The notes under the pieces were generated by a model. The model searched no databases and had not been told where the DNA came from. It saw nothing but the letters and a program-made list of their open reading frames with translations. The position numbers were made by a program, and so were the translations under genes. Below are positions 24,216-32,603 of a DNA stretch of 36,941 nucleotides, piece after piece; the first letter of the stretch is position 1; each line of letters opens with the position of its first letter. Origin of the DNA: an uncultured Planctomycetaceae bacterium. GTDB taxonomy: Bacteria; Planctomycetota; Planctomycetia; Gemmatales; Gemmataceae. Where the stretch lies: positions 1 through 36,941 of the forward strand of contig CALARU010000111.1 in NCBI GenBank assembly GCA_937888715.1, given 5' to 3'.

Positions 24216-25594
24216 GAACCCTTTTTATTGTTAGCCTTCTTTTCCGCACCTTGTTTATAGTTTTTCCACCAGTCGGGGCCTTCCGCTTCGATTTCTTTCG
24301 TCAGCTTTTTAATTTCCATCGTCATCTCTAAAAGTTTTGCCTGCTGCGTTTCATTGACCATTTCTTTTTCACTAGGATCTTCTTTGAGATTATAAAGTTC
24401 AAATTTGGACATCTCTTCGTTAGCGATAATTTTCCAATCTCCCTGCCTCATTGCAATTTTCATCACCCCAGGCGCGATATCGCAGTGCCAATATAAAGAC
24501 TTAGCCCTTTTCACTTCAGATTTTGTTATTGCATCGAGGAAATTACCGCCATCAATGGTGCGATCTTGAGGAAGCTTTGCGCCACTAACATTACAAGCCA
24601 TGGCAAAAAAATCGGAACCAATAACTGGAACATCACAGGTAATGTTTGCATTCACATGGCCGGGCCAACGAACAATTCCTGGAACCCGTATGCCACCTTC
24701 GTAAACCGCACGCTTTCTACCACGCAACCCGCCGGTAGTGCCTCTGCCCGGGGATTTGATTCCATCACCTTCGGGGCCGTTATCGGAAGTGAAAAATACC
24801 AATGTGTTTTCCGCAAGCTTCATATCATCCAATGATTTCATCAATTTCCCAAACGCATCATCCATCTGGGTTACATCAGCAAGGTATTCAAGCTGCACCT
24901 TATCTTCAATTCCCTCGTACATTTTTTTATACCGATCCGCAGCAGCGATCGGGTAATGAGGTTCATGGCTCCAAACCGCCAAGAAAAAAGGCTTGTCTTT
25001 ATCCCGCTTATTACCCAACCAATCAATGGCCTCTTTTACAATAAAAGGTGAAGAGTGATCATCAGTCATAGTAACGGGCTGCCCATTTCGAACAAAGTTA
25101 ACAGGGAAGGCATGACTAGGGCCTGCATTATTTTGGGTGGCTAACCAATGATCATAACCATGATCGTTAGGTTGTGGCTGAGTGGGTTTGTTGAAATGCC
25201 CATTGAGGTGCCATTTTCCCACATGGCATGTGGTGTATCCAACTTGTTTAAGTAGAAGGGGAAGTGCAAGTTCACTTTTACGGAGATGGATTTCACGATT
25301 TTCAGGAATCCAAGTGAAGACACCATTGCGATAAGGAGTACGGCCAGTCAATAAAGCAGAACGAGAAGGGGAGCAAACAGCGCCTGCACTATAGCACTGG
25401 GTAAATTTTGCGCCTTGCTTTGCAAAGGCATCAAGGTTTGGGGTTTTGCAAAGTTTATTACCAAAGCAAGCAAGATCTCCCCACCCAAGATCATCTGCGA
25501 GGAAAAGAATAATGTTGGGAGCCTTGGCAGCATGAAGAGGAGAGCCAATTAAAAATAGCGAGCAACAAGCAAACGCAAAGGTTGATAACTTCAT
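24212..25594 (-). CDS. Secreted sulfatase (arylsulfatase type)
   Basis: A 460-residue sulfatase with a signal peptide (about residues 1-22, ending near PLHAA). ADDLGWGD near residue 35 supplies metal-binding aspartates. CSPSRSALLTGR near residue 75 is the Cys-type motif whose Cys is converted to formylglycine by the maturase. VGKWHLNG and FTSDNGPEG carry the other metal and sulfate-binding residues. The ATG at 25594 is preceded by GAG at normal spacing; a TTG four codons upstream is less likely. Planctomycetes carry many such enzymes to desulfate algal or host glycans. It is translationally coupled by ATGA to the DUF2891 gene. The exact substrate cannot be read from the sequence. Confidence 0.93.
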   Translation of the reverse strand: MKLSTFAFACCSLFLIGSPLHAAKAPNIILFLADDLGWGDLACFGNKLCKTPNLDAFAKQGAKFTQCYSAGAVCSPSRSALLTGRTPYRNGVFTWIPENREIHLRKSELALPLLLKQVGYTTCHVGKWHLNGHFNKPTQPQPNDHGYDHWLATQNNAGPSHAFPVNFVRNGQPVTMTDDHSSPFIVKEAIDWLGNKRDKDKPFFLAVWSHEPHYPIAAADRYKKMYEGIEDKVQLEYLADVTQMDDAFGKLMKSLDDMKLAENTLVFFTSDNGPEGDGIKSPGRGTTGGLRGRKRAVYEGGIRVPGIVRWPGHVNANITCDVPVIGSDFFAMACNVSGAKLPQDRTIDGGNFLDAITKSEVKRAKSLYWHCDIAPGVMKIAMRQGDWKIIANEEMSKFELYNLKEDPSEKEMVNETQQAKLLEMTMEIKKLTKEIEAEGPDWWKNYKQGAEKKANNKKGS

Positions 25595-25892
25595 AATAAT
25601 TCTCAATAGTTGGGCAAGATTGTAGAAGACAAAAAGAGGGCATCACCATGTCATAAATTACACAAAAGAAGCTTAGGAAGGGTAAAAAATATTGAACAAG
25701 AGGCAAAAAAAGAGAAAAGGTTGGGCCATAAAAAGCAGAATAAAAGCGAAAATAACGATGAAATACGATGAAAACTGGGATCAGAGCAAAAGCTGTCTTA
25801 CCCGAAAAGTCTCAAATTGCTATAAAAAGCTACTGTAAGCAAAGATAAGTCGATGTTTGAAAGCATCGTAAGTAAACAAAAGGAGATGAATC

Positions 25893-26147
25893 ATGCCAGC
25901 CTCAAGACCGAGAACAACCGCTTGGAAAAAACGCACCAAGATACGAAAAGCCAAATTACTGAAAGCATATGATACAAAACTTGGGATTCCCCCAGCAATA
26001 ATGGAAGTCAAGAAAAAGGGCCCCAAAGTATCCAAGAAGACACCAGGAACTGCGCCTGCTGCCAAAGCTGCTCCTGCTGCCAAAGCTGCTCCTGCCAAGG
26101 CTGCACCCGCTGCCAAAGCCGCTCCTGCCAAGGCTGCCAAGAAATAA
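25893..26147 (+). CDS. Small Lys/Ala/Pro-rich histone-H1-like protein
   Basis: An 84-residue, highly basic protein. The N-terminal half (1-46) is Lys/Arg-rich with a short non-repetitive core KLLKAYDTKLGIPPAIMEV; the C-terminal half is a low-complexity tail of AAK, APA and KAA units, like the tails of histone H1 and bacterial H1-like proteins such as HctA/AlgR3-type. It probably binds nucleic acid, though a basic ribosome- or RNA-associated protein is also possible. AAGGAG seven bases before the ATG and a strong terminator 20 bp after the stop mark an autonomous, well-expressed gene. The tail is encoded by imperfect 15-18-bp tandem units (about 26058-26142) that may vary in number between strains. 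Confidence 0.82.
   Translation: MPASRPRTTAWKKRTKIRKAKLLKAYDTKLGIPPAIMEVKKKGPKVSKKTPGTAPAAKAAPAAKAAPAKAAPAAKAAPAKAAKK
26058..26142 (+). repeat. Imperfect tandem repeat inside the H1-like gene
   Basis: Units of the form GCTGCCAAAGCTGCTCCT recur back to back with 15- and 18-bp lengths, all in frame and coding for Ala-Ala-Lys-Ala-Ala-Pro. Copy changes would lengthen or shorten the basic tail without shifting the frame. Confidence 0.75.
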
Positions 26148-26169
26148 GCAGACGATGATCAACAGTTAA

Positions 26170-26206
26170 AAGAGTCTGGGAATTTAAAATCCCGGGCTCT
26201 TTTTTT
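26170..26206 (+). terminator. Rho-independent terminator of the H1-like gene
   Basis: A 12-bp stem (AAGAGTCTGGGA with TCCCGGGCTCTT, two G-U pairs) encloses an eight-base A/T loop and is followed directly by seven Ts. It lies 22 bp after the stop and is one of the clearest terminators in the window. Confidence 0.9.
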
Positions 26207-26370
26207 AAATCGCTTTAATCACTTCCCCCATCGAAACCCCATGAAGCTCGTCAATATTTTTCCTAAAGCGATCATGCAGGCCAAGATTCCCTTTTAAGTT
26301 TAGAGTTTCAATTACTCACTTCTCATAGTTAAATGAAGTTTTCAAAACTCTGCACAGGGTAATTGTGACA

Positions 26371-26937
26371 ATGAATCTTGCGAAAAAAATCTTTCTGTTG
26401 GGTTGGTTGCTCTTCCTGATAGGCTGTCTTGGTTACTATGTTTCGCACACCAACGAATTCACCCCAAAACACATCACCGAATTTGTCAGGCGGTTTGAAG
26501 GCCACTTATTGCTGGCCTATTTTATAATAAGTTTTCTGCGGGGCTTTACCCTAATGCCCAGTACTCCTTTTGTAATCGCAGGAGTATTGCTATTTCCGGA
26601 GAATAAAATAATCGTGCTGCTCATCAGCCTTGGTGGGATATTATTTTCCGCAACACTCATCTACTTTCTTTCTGAATTTCTTGGATTTGACAGTTATTTT
26701 GAAAAGATCGCTCCTGAAAAAATGATTTCGATCACCACTAAAATCAACAGCCCTTGGGGGTTTTTATTCGTCGTCTTGTGGTCGTTCTTCCCACTCGCAC
26801 CCACAGATCTTGTCTGCTACCTGGCAGGTACCATTCGCATGAATTTTTTTAGATTCATCCTTGCGGTGGCTTTGGGAGAATTGATCATCTGCCTGTTTTA
26901 CACTTATTCAATTGGAAGCCTGAATCTTCTGCAATAA
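26371..26937 (+). CDS. VTT/TVP38-TMEM64-like membrane protein
   Basis: A 188-residue integral membrane protein with about five hydrophobic spans. Reading from the N-terminus: an anchor helix, then FLRGFTLMPSTPFVIAGVLLFP, a second long hydrophobic segment with GG-x-x-x-S, and later WSFFPLAPTDLVCYLAGTIRM. The paired P-x-x-P/F-x-x-A-G segments are the signature of the VTT (DedA/TVP38) superfamily of flippase-like proteins. A GTG two codons upstream (26365) is an alternative start; the ATG is better spaced from AGGG. It converges on the asd gene with six bases between the stops. It differs from the DedA gene at 34035-34787. The substrate is not known; a role in lipid transport is family-level inference. 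Confidence 0.82.
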   Translation: MNLAKKIFLLGWLLFLIGCLGYYVSHTNEFTPKHITEFVRRFEGHLLLAYFIISFLRGFTLMPSTPFVIAGVLLFPENKIIVLLISLGGILFSATLIYFLSEFLGFDSYFEKIAPEKMISITTKINSPWGFLFVVLWSFFPLAPTDLVCYLAGTIRMNFFRFILAVALGELIICLFYTYSIGSLNLLQ

Positions 26938-26942
26938 TGAGC

Positions 26943-28073
26943 TTATTTTCTGAGGATGATACGAAGCATTCTGCGTAACGGCTCTGCAGCACCCCATAAC
27001 AACTGATCGCCACAAGTGAATGCACCCAAATATTCTGGCCCCATGGCAAGTTTGTGCAATCGGCCTATAGGGATGCTCAAGGTTCCTGTAACCGCTGCAG
27101 GGGTTAATTCTTTTTCAGAAGCTTCCCTTTCATTGGGAACCACTTTCACCCAAGAATTTCCCGAGGCGATAATTGCATTAATTTCTTCCAGAGGAATATT
27201 CTTTTTCAGCTTGATAGTCAAACCTTGCGAATGGCAGCGCATAGAACTGATACGAACGCAAATACCATCGATGGGAATAGAGCCTGGTGTGCGAAAAGCA
27301 GGCAAGCCTAAAATCTTGTTACACTCCGCGCCACCCTTCCACTCTTCTTTGGATTGCCCGTTTTCATGTGGAACATCAATCCAAGGAATCAAACTGCCAG
27401 CAAGGGGAACACCCCTGAAATTCTTCGTGGGGATTTGCGCAGAGCGAAGGACGCTTGCAACCTTGCTATCAATTTCGAGGATTGGTGATGCAGGGTCTGC
27501 AAGCTCATACTTGACTGCATCATGTAACACACCCATTTGCAACAGCAGCTCTCGCATATTCTGTGCGCCTGCACCAGAAGCAGCCTGATAAGTCATTGCA
27601 CTAACCCACTCAATAAGGTTAGCTTTGAAAAGCCCCGCCAACCCCATTAGCATCAACGATACCGTGCAATTACCACCGATCCAGTTTTTGATCCCCTTGG
27701 AAAGTGCAGCATCAATTACAGGTCTATTAACCGGATCAAGAATAATAATGGCATCGTCATTCATACGTAAAGTAGAGGCAGCATCGATCCAATGGCCGTT
27801 CCAACCATGGGCACGAAGCTTGGGAAAAACCTCTTTGGTATAGTCGCCCCCTTGGCAGGATAAAATGATATCAAGCTTAGAAAGGGATTCGATATCGGAT
27901 GCATTTTTAAGGTTGGGAGCTTCTTTTCCTGCAAACACAGGTGCTTTGCCACCTGCAGAAGAGGTTGAAAAATAGATAGGCTCAATCAGATCAAAATCTT
28001 TTTCATCGACCATGCGCTGCATCAGCACCGAGCCCACCATGCCACGCCAACCTACCAAACCTACCTGATTCAT
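26943..28073 (-). CDS. asd: Aspartate-semialdehyde dehydrogenase
   Basis: A 376-residue enzyme that reduces aspartyl-4-phosphate to aspartate semialdehyde with NADPH, feeding lysine, diaminopimelate, methionine and threonine synthesis. The N-terminal nucleotide loop reads [18 protein letters not shown]. The catalytic Cys136 is in [10 protein letters not shown], as in the enterobacterial enzyme (Cys135). Further family features are [15 protein letters not shown] and the MRCHSQ segment with the second catalytic residue. Length and motifs match the gamma-proteobacterial-type Asd, not the shorter Gram-positive type. It stands alone, apart from other lysine-pathway genes. The start has GGA nine bases upstream. 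Confidence 0.95.
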   Translation of the reverse strand: MNQVGLVGWRGMVGSVLMQRMVDEKDFDLIEPIYFSTSSAGGKAPVFAGKEAPNLKNASDIESLSKLDIILSCQGGDYTKEVFPKLRAHGWNGHWIDAASTLRMNDDAIIILDPVNRPVIDAALSKGIKNWIGGNCTVSLMLMGLAGLFKANLIEWVSAMTYQAASGAGAQNMRELLLQMGVLHDAVKYELADPASPILEIDSKVASVLRSAQIPTKNFRGVPLAGSLIPWIDVPHENGQSKEEWKGGAECNKILGLPAFRTPGSIPIDGICVRISSMRCHSQGLTIKLKKNIPLEEINAIIASGNSWVKVVPNEREASEKELTPAAVTGTLSIPIGRLHKLAMGPEYLGAFTCGDQLLWGAAEPLRRMLRIILRK

Positions 28074-28137
28074 TTCAATATTTCCAAAGTCTGATTACAA
28101 ATAGAACCTAATGCTAGATTATGAAAAATTGCGCCGC

Positions 28138-29565
28138 TTATTTACCCAAGCGCTGGCTCATAAGCTTGGAAAGCTCTGAAACCGTACCTTGGTGCGCGGG
28201 GTCATTAGCTAAGTTTTTCAACTCTTTCGGGTCTGCATCATGATCGTAAAGTTGAACACCATCTTTGCCCTTATTCCATTCGGTATAGCGATAGCGTTCG
28301 TTTCGAATGGTGTACCCATTAATATTTTTGCCCAAAATTGTTTGAGTGATTGCAGGGCGGTTCCACTGCGCTTTAGGATCTTCAAGCAAAGGTTTCAAGC
28401 TTTTGCCATCGAGGTAATCAGGATACTTCAGGCCACAAAGATCAGCCACGGTAGGATAAATATCAAGCATTTCCACTGTGCGTGGGGAACTAACATTTGT
28501 GGTTTTAGACTTGGGCGCAACCATGATCAAGGGAACACGGGCAGACTCTTCGAAAATACTTCGCTTTTGCCATAAACCATGTTCACCCATGTGATAGCCA
28601 TGATCGGAAGTAAAAACGATGAGGGTATCATCAGCAAGTTTAAGGCGATCGAGTTCATTGATAATTCTTCCCACCTGCGCATCCATAAAACTAATACTCG
28701 CAAGATATGCTTGGGTGGCTTTTTTGCGCAAGCCATCCGTAAGTTGTTCCTCCTCTTTTTTGAAGCTAAGAAAAGCTGCAGCAGGAACTCCCTTCTTATG
28801 GTTGGCATCCACCACAGGAAGGGTGATTTTATCGAGAGGATAAAGTTCAAAGTATTTCTTGGGTGCAACATAGGGCGTGTGTGGGCGATAAAGGCCCACC
28901 GCAAGGAAGAAGGGTTTTTCCTTCATCTGGTTCAAAAGCTTGATAGATTCGGTTGCACCAATACCATCGGTTTGTTCTTCATCTTTTCCCTCTGCAGCGA
29001 GCCAACTTAGGGTACCGCCAAACTGGCCTTTGGTAAGGGTAAAAATCTGGGGCTCATCATCTTTGTCACGACCTTTTGGGTTGACAACTTTTTCCCAAGA
29101 TTGGGGATCATCTAGGCCGCTAGTGCCTATGCCATTAGGCACATTGTAATGGTAAAGCTTTCCCACCCGGGCAACAGAGTACCCGTTTTTCTTGAAGAGT
29201 TCGGGCATGGTGACGGTGTTAGGGATAGTTTCACGGAAGTGAGGCGAACCACCAAACTTACCCACATTGGCCTGCCCTGGGTTGGTTTTCACACCATTGA
29301 TATCGGGCCTTCTCCCAGTAAGAAAAGAAGTTCTACTTGGGCTGCACAATGGAAATTGACAATAAGCCCTATCAAATTTCACACCACGCTTTGCCAACGC
29401 ATCAAGGTTGGGAGTTTTTGCCAAGGGATGACCATAGCACCCCAGTGAATTATTAAGATCATCACTAATGATGAAGAGGACATTTTTTTTCTCTGCAGCA
29501 TTCAGCGATGTCATGGGTATGAAAAAGATGGTTGCCAGAAGAGTTAACGTAATTTTTCGGTACAT
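28138..29565 (-). CDS. Secreted sulfatase (iduronate-2-sulfatase-like)
   Basis: A 475-residue sulfatase. A signal peptide (residues 1-25) is followed by ISDDLNNSLGCYGHP with two metal-binding aspartates, CSPSRTSFLTGRRPD (the formylglycine site), VGKLYHYN and FTSDHGYHMGEHGLW. The SDDLN and DHGYHMGEH segments are typical of the iduronate-2-sulfatase-like subfamily common in Planctomycetes, which acts on sulfated glycans. AAGGA precedes the ATG at 29565 by nine bases; a second ATG two codons upstream is only three bases from it and is less likely. It is not in the same unit as the sulfatase at 24212-25594. A small stem-loop precedes it at 29591-29616. Confidence 0.93.
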   Translation of the reverse strand: MYRKITLTLLATIFFIPMTSLNAAEKKNVLFIISDDLNNSLGCYGHPLAKTPNLDALAKRGVKFDRAYCQFPLCSPSRTSFLTGRRPDINGVKTNPGQANVGKFGGSPHFRETIPNTVTMPELFKKNGYSVARVGKLYHYNVPNGIGTSGLDDPQSWEKVVNPKGRDKDDEPQIFTLTKGQFGGTLSWLAAEGKDEEQTDGIGATESIKLLNQMKEKPFFLAVGLYRPHTPYVAPKKYFELYPLDKITLPVVDANHKKGVPAAAFLSFKKEEEQLTDGLRKKATQAYLASISFMDAQVGRIINELDRLKLADDTLIVFTSDHGYHMGEHGLWQKRSIFEESARVPLIMVAPKSKTTNVSSPRTVEMLDIYPTVADLCGLKYPDYLDGKSLKPLLEDPKAQWNRPAITQTILGKNINGYTIRNERYRYTEWNKGKDGVQLYDHDADPKELKNLANDPAHQGTVSELSKLMSQRLGK

Positions 29566-29590
29566 AATCATAATTCCTTATTGCAAGAAG

Positions 29591-29616
29591 CTTCCTACTA
29601 TTAAACTAATAGGAAG
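29591..29616 (-). promoter_or_regulatory. Stem-loop upstream of the sulfatase gene
   Basis: On the minus strand CTTCCTATTA pairs with TAAT and AGGAAG across a three-base loop, with a three-base bulge on one side. It lies in the 105-bp gap between the glycosyltransferase stop and the sulfatase RBS. No T-tract follows, so a 5'-leader structure is as likely as a terminator. Confidence 0.35.
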
Positions 29617-29670
29617 GGCAGGCATTCGCCAACAAATTATTAAATTAGGGCTAAGTGAACTTGGACATGA

Positions 29671-31311
29671 TCACTGCTTTTTTGCCAGTACCACATACCG
29701 CTTCTGATCCATGAAATCGCGCGTGATAGAAAAAGTATCGACCTGCTTCCATGGGAAAGTGATTTTACCCACATCAATCAAGCAAGGATCAAAACAAAAA
29801 TAAGTAACACCTTCACCGCTAGAATCAACGGGAAGTGCCTTAACAAACTTCCCGTAGTAGTATGTAAACTTATGGTTGGTAATTCCAATGCTCACCAAAT
29901 TAACATCTGGCGGGAGCTGGCTTTTAATCCGTGCCATCTCTTCCACCGTTTTTTCACTTCGCTGAACTTTAACATCCATGAAATACCCAAGATTGAAAAT
30001 CACAAGGGCCAAACCCATGGCACAAAGATTACCCTGCACCTTTTGCAGGTTCTTCATCATCGAAATACCCAATAGGAAAAGAGATATCGAATAGAAAATC
30101 GTTTGAGGCAAAGGCAATATCCAACGCTCAAAAGTAAACCTTGGAATTTTAAAAGGGAGCAGAGCAATAGCGAGCGAAATCAGAATAAAAATTGCAGCTA
30201 CCAAGAATGTAAACCTAAGCCAGGGCGCCTTGCCTTTTGCATCTACTGAAACAATAGCGACCTCTGCAACAGCACCCATGAAAAGAGTTAGCAAGGGATA
30301 CAGGGTTGCAAAATAGCGAGTCTGCCCGCCTGGAGGAATCCAGACCGTAAGAAATGCAAAACCACAGGCAAACAGTGCAAACATCAGTGCGGGTTTATAA
30401 AGTTGAAGTCTGCTACGAAAAGAGGGCAGTAGGTAGGCAAACAAAAGAAGCGACCAAGGAAGGATCGAACCTAAAATCTCAAACGGGTAACTCCCCAAAT
30501 GTTTGAAAAAGTGCATCATGTTCCAAGAATGAAATCGTGAAGCAGTATCGTTCAACCACAAAGCTTTTGCCTCTGCAATGCCATGCAGAGAAATGTAAGG
30601 CAGCATCCAAGCAGCGACCACTGCAATAGTGCAAGACAAGCCCACCAGCATGGGAAGGGTGAAAAGATAGCGCATGTTTCTTGCATATAAGAGATAGAAA
30701 AAAACGCTGGCGCAAAAGTATGCCAAGGGTTGCAGGCCCCCTTTGCAAAGTGAGGCAAACCCCACCATCACTCCAGCACTAATCCAAGTTGCAACAGCGG
30801 GCCATTTGCCTTCATAGCCCCAATGCCAAAGCATTAGAGATGCACTTAAAAAGAAAATATAAACCGCTTCGGGTTCTGCCTTCTGGCTCATGATCATGAT
30901 TTCGCCATTGGTTGCAAACGCCAGCGCACTGGCAAAAGCTCCAACGCAAGAAAAGAAATTGCGAGCATAGGCATAGATCAAAAGGCTGGTAAGAAGCACC
31001 GCAACCGCAGAGGGAAAGCGCACTGCAAAGGGATCATTATTACCAAACACAAGTGTGCTTCCCAACATCAGCCAAGAACTTAAAGGGGGGTTGCTCTGAA
31101 AAAGTTCGCCTTGTTCTCTTGGGGTGATGTAATCATCAAAGTATTGCATTTCAAAAGCAACAAGGGCCCTGCGGGTTTCTTCACCCCTCATGGTTAAAAT
31201 TCCCAATCTGGGAAACAAAGCAAGAGTTAGAAGCAGAACCAAAATCCAGAATGTTTTTTCTCTAATGCTATTAGAAAAAGCGCTTCGAAAGGTGGGTTGA
31301 ACAAATTCCAT
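29671..31311 (-). CDS. Glycosyltransferase family 39 (ArnT/PMT-like) membrane protein
   Basis: A 546-residue polytopic membrane protein with about 11-12 spans. The first extracytoplasmic loop has MRGEETRRA near residues 41-49, the acidic pair (Glu44, Glu45) expected at the active site of GT-C enzymes of the ArnT/PMT type, and FQSNPPLSSWLML follows as in that family. Such enzymes move a sugar from a polyprenyl-phosphate donor to lipid or protein on the periplasmic side. The soluble C-terminal part (about 445-546) carries a small alpha/beta segment with YYGKF and a terminal KRYVVLAKK, often seen in bacterial GT39 proteins. The start lacks a good RBS. It may continue into the sulfatase gene 105 bp downstream. 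Donor and acceptor are unknown. Confidence 0.9.
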   Translation of the reverse strand: MEFVQPTFRSAFSNSIREKTFWILVLLLTLALFPRLGILTMRGEETRRALVAFEMQYFDDYITPREQGELFQSNPPLSSWLMLGSTLVFGNNDPFAVRFPSAVAVLLTSLLIYAYARNFFSCVGAFASALAFATNGEIMIMSQKAEPEAVYIFFLSASLMLWHWGYEGKWPAVATWISAGVMVGFASLCKGGLQPLAYFCASVFFYLLYARNMRYLFTLPMLVGLSCTIAVVAAWMLPYISLHGIAEAKALWLNDTASRFHSWNMMHFFKHLGSYPFEILGSILPWSLLLFAYLLPSFRSRLQLYKPALMFALFACGFAFLTVWIPPGGQTRYFATLYPLLTLFMGAVAEVAIVSVDAKGKAPWLRFTFLVAAIFILISLAIALLPFKIPRFTFERWILPLPQTIFYSISLFLLGISMMKNLQKVQGNLCAMGLALVIFNLGYFMDVKVQRSEKTVEEMARIKSQLPPDVNLVSIGITNHKFTYYYGKFVKALPVDSSGEGVTYFCFDPCLIDVGKITFPWKQVDTFSITRDFMDQKRYVVLAKKQ

Positions 31312-31450
31312 TACGGATAAATCCTACTTGATTATAAACACTCCCTGTCTCATCGTCTTTGATAGGCAAGGCCTTAATAAGAGAAGAGCGCAGTATGGAC
31401 AAAGAAACCGGGAAGATGGGAGAGATACTATCTTTATTGGGATTATAATC

Positions 31451-31492
31451 AAAAAAGCCCAGGCCCTCTTCTTAAAGAGATACCTAGGCTTT
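31451..31492 (-). terminator. Terminator after tRNA-Phe
   Basis: On the minus strand AAAGCC-T-AGG-TAT-CTCTT pairs with AAGAG-GG-CCT-G-GGCTTT around a short loop, followed by a T-run. It lies eight bases past the tRNA, so it ends the tRNA (and probably the rplC-tRNA) transcript. Confidence 0.75.
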
Positions 31493-31499
31493 CTTAATG

Positions 31500-31572
31500 T
31501 GGTCAGAGTCGGGATTGAACCGACGACCCCAGCCTTTTCAGGGCTGTGCTCTACCGGCTGAGCTATCTGACC
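31500..31572 (-). tRNA. tRNA-Phe (anticodon GAA)
   Basis: A full cloverleaf on the minus strand. The acceptor arms GGTCAGA and TCTGACC pair over seven bases with discriminator A. The D arm contains AGCTCAGCCGGTAGAGC, the anticodon stem CAGCC/GGCTG carries the loop CTGAAAA with GAA at 34-36, and the T arm is GTCGG-TTCAATC-CCGAC. CCA is not encoded: the genome continues CAT after the discriminator, so tRNA nucleotidyltransferase must add it. The gene lies about 100 bp after rplC in the same direction. Confidence 0.95.
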
Positions 31573-31675
31573 ATCCAGGAGCGGGTTCAGGTTTCCCCTA
31601 AGCCACGCTTCCATGCCACTAAATAGGCAATTTAAAACTATCGTAATAAACCTCCAGCGTCAACTGGCAAGCCGA

Positions 31676-32383
31676 TTACTTGATCTTATTGGTCGCACGT
31701 ACCATCACCAAACCACCATTGGCACCGGGGATTCCACCTTCTACCAACAATAGATGATTTTCTACATCAATCTTAACTACTGTCAGATTGCGGACCGTTA
31801 CTCGCTCGGCACCGTAACGACCTGGCATAGGACGACCCTTTTTAGGACGACCGCTACCTCGGTTACTTGCCATCGAACCGGTACCACCGATCGATCGATG
31901 CACCTTCTTGGCACCGTGACTTGCAGGCATACCTGAGTAGTTATCTTTTTTCATGGTACCAGCAAAACCACGACCTTTGGTTGTGCCAATCACATCGACA
32001 TACTTAATATCTTTGAAAATTTCATCCACGGTAAGCACTTTGCCTACGATGAGATCTTCACTAGCCTTTTCAAGGCGGAATTCGCGAATGTATTTTTGTG
32101 GCTCGCAGTTTGCCTTAGGTGGATACTGCGTTCCAGCGGGGGCTTTCTTCCTGCGGTTTGATTCCATTTCGCTAGAGATATGGCCACGCTCTGCTTTGGT
32201 TGCTTTCCTGCGGGGTTTCTCTTCAAATCCGATTTGTACTGCATCATAGCCATCGCGTGTCAAGTCTCGCACTTGTAACACGGGGCAGGGCCCAAGCTTG
32301 ATAACCGTTACTGGGTAAACTTTACCTTCATCGTTATAGACTTGTGTCATACCGATTTTGGTTCCAAGTAATCCTATTGGCAT
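31676..32383 (-). CDS. rplC: 50S ribosomal protein L3
   Basis: A 235-residue ribosomal protein L3. The start MPIGLLGTKIGMTQVY is the canonical N-terminus, and KGRGFAGTMKKDNYSGMPASHG and GRPMPGRYGAERVTVRNL are the conserved core motifs near the peptidyl-transferase centre. It is about 25 residues longer than the enterobacterial protein; most of the excess is in the basic region RKKAPAGTQYPPKANCEPQ (about residues 78-96). GGAG precedes the ATG by eight bases. In most bacteria rplC lies between rpsJ and rplD in the S10 operon. Here the downstream neighbour is tRNA-Phe and the upstream neighbour is a divergent protease gene, so it stands alone. Confidence 0.96.
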   Translation of the reverse strand: MPIGLLGTKIGMTQVYNDEGKVYPVTVIKLGPCPVLQVRDLTRDGYDAVQIGFEEKPRRKATKAERGHISSEMESNRRKKAPAGTQYPPKANCEPQKYIREFRLEKASEDLIVGKVLTVDEIFKDIKYVDVIGTTKGRGFAGTMKKDNYSGMPASHGAKKVHRSIGGTGSMASNRGSGRPKKGRPMPGRYGAERVTVRNLTVVKIDVENHLLLVEGGIPGANGGLVMVRATNKIK

Positions 32384-32603
32384 TGCTAATTCTCCATCTA
32401 AATAAGCAACTGTCTTACCCGAACGGGAGTCCGGTGAGCATCATTGCCGAGCCTTTTTACGAGCTCTTGTTCATGAACTACTAAAATAGGGAGGAAATTG
32501 ATGTTTGTCCACCCGGATTTTCATTTATCCGCACCCCAAGGCAGATTATTGTTGTTACTATCATGATTAAGCGACTTTAAGCACCCTAGCGGCTTTGGAC
32601 ATT

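Noticed and set aside
26058-26142. Tandem repeats as a CRISPR or satellite
   Set aside because: The units are in frame inside a well-supported gene and encode an Ala/Lys/Pro tail.
32384-32594. Ribosomal-protein leader or riboswitch upstream of rplC
   Set aside because: There is a short CCCG/CGGG palindrome but no extended conserved structure that I could establish by eye.
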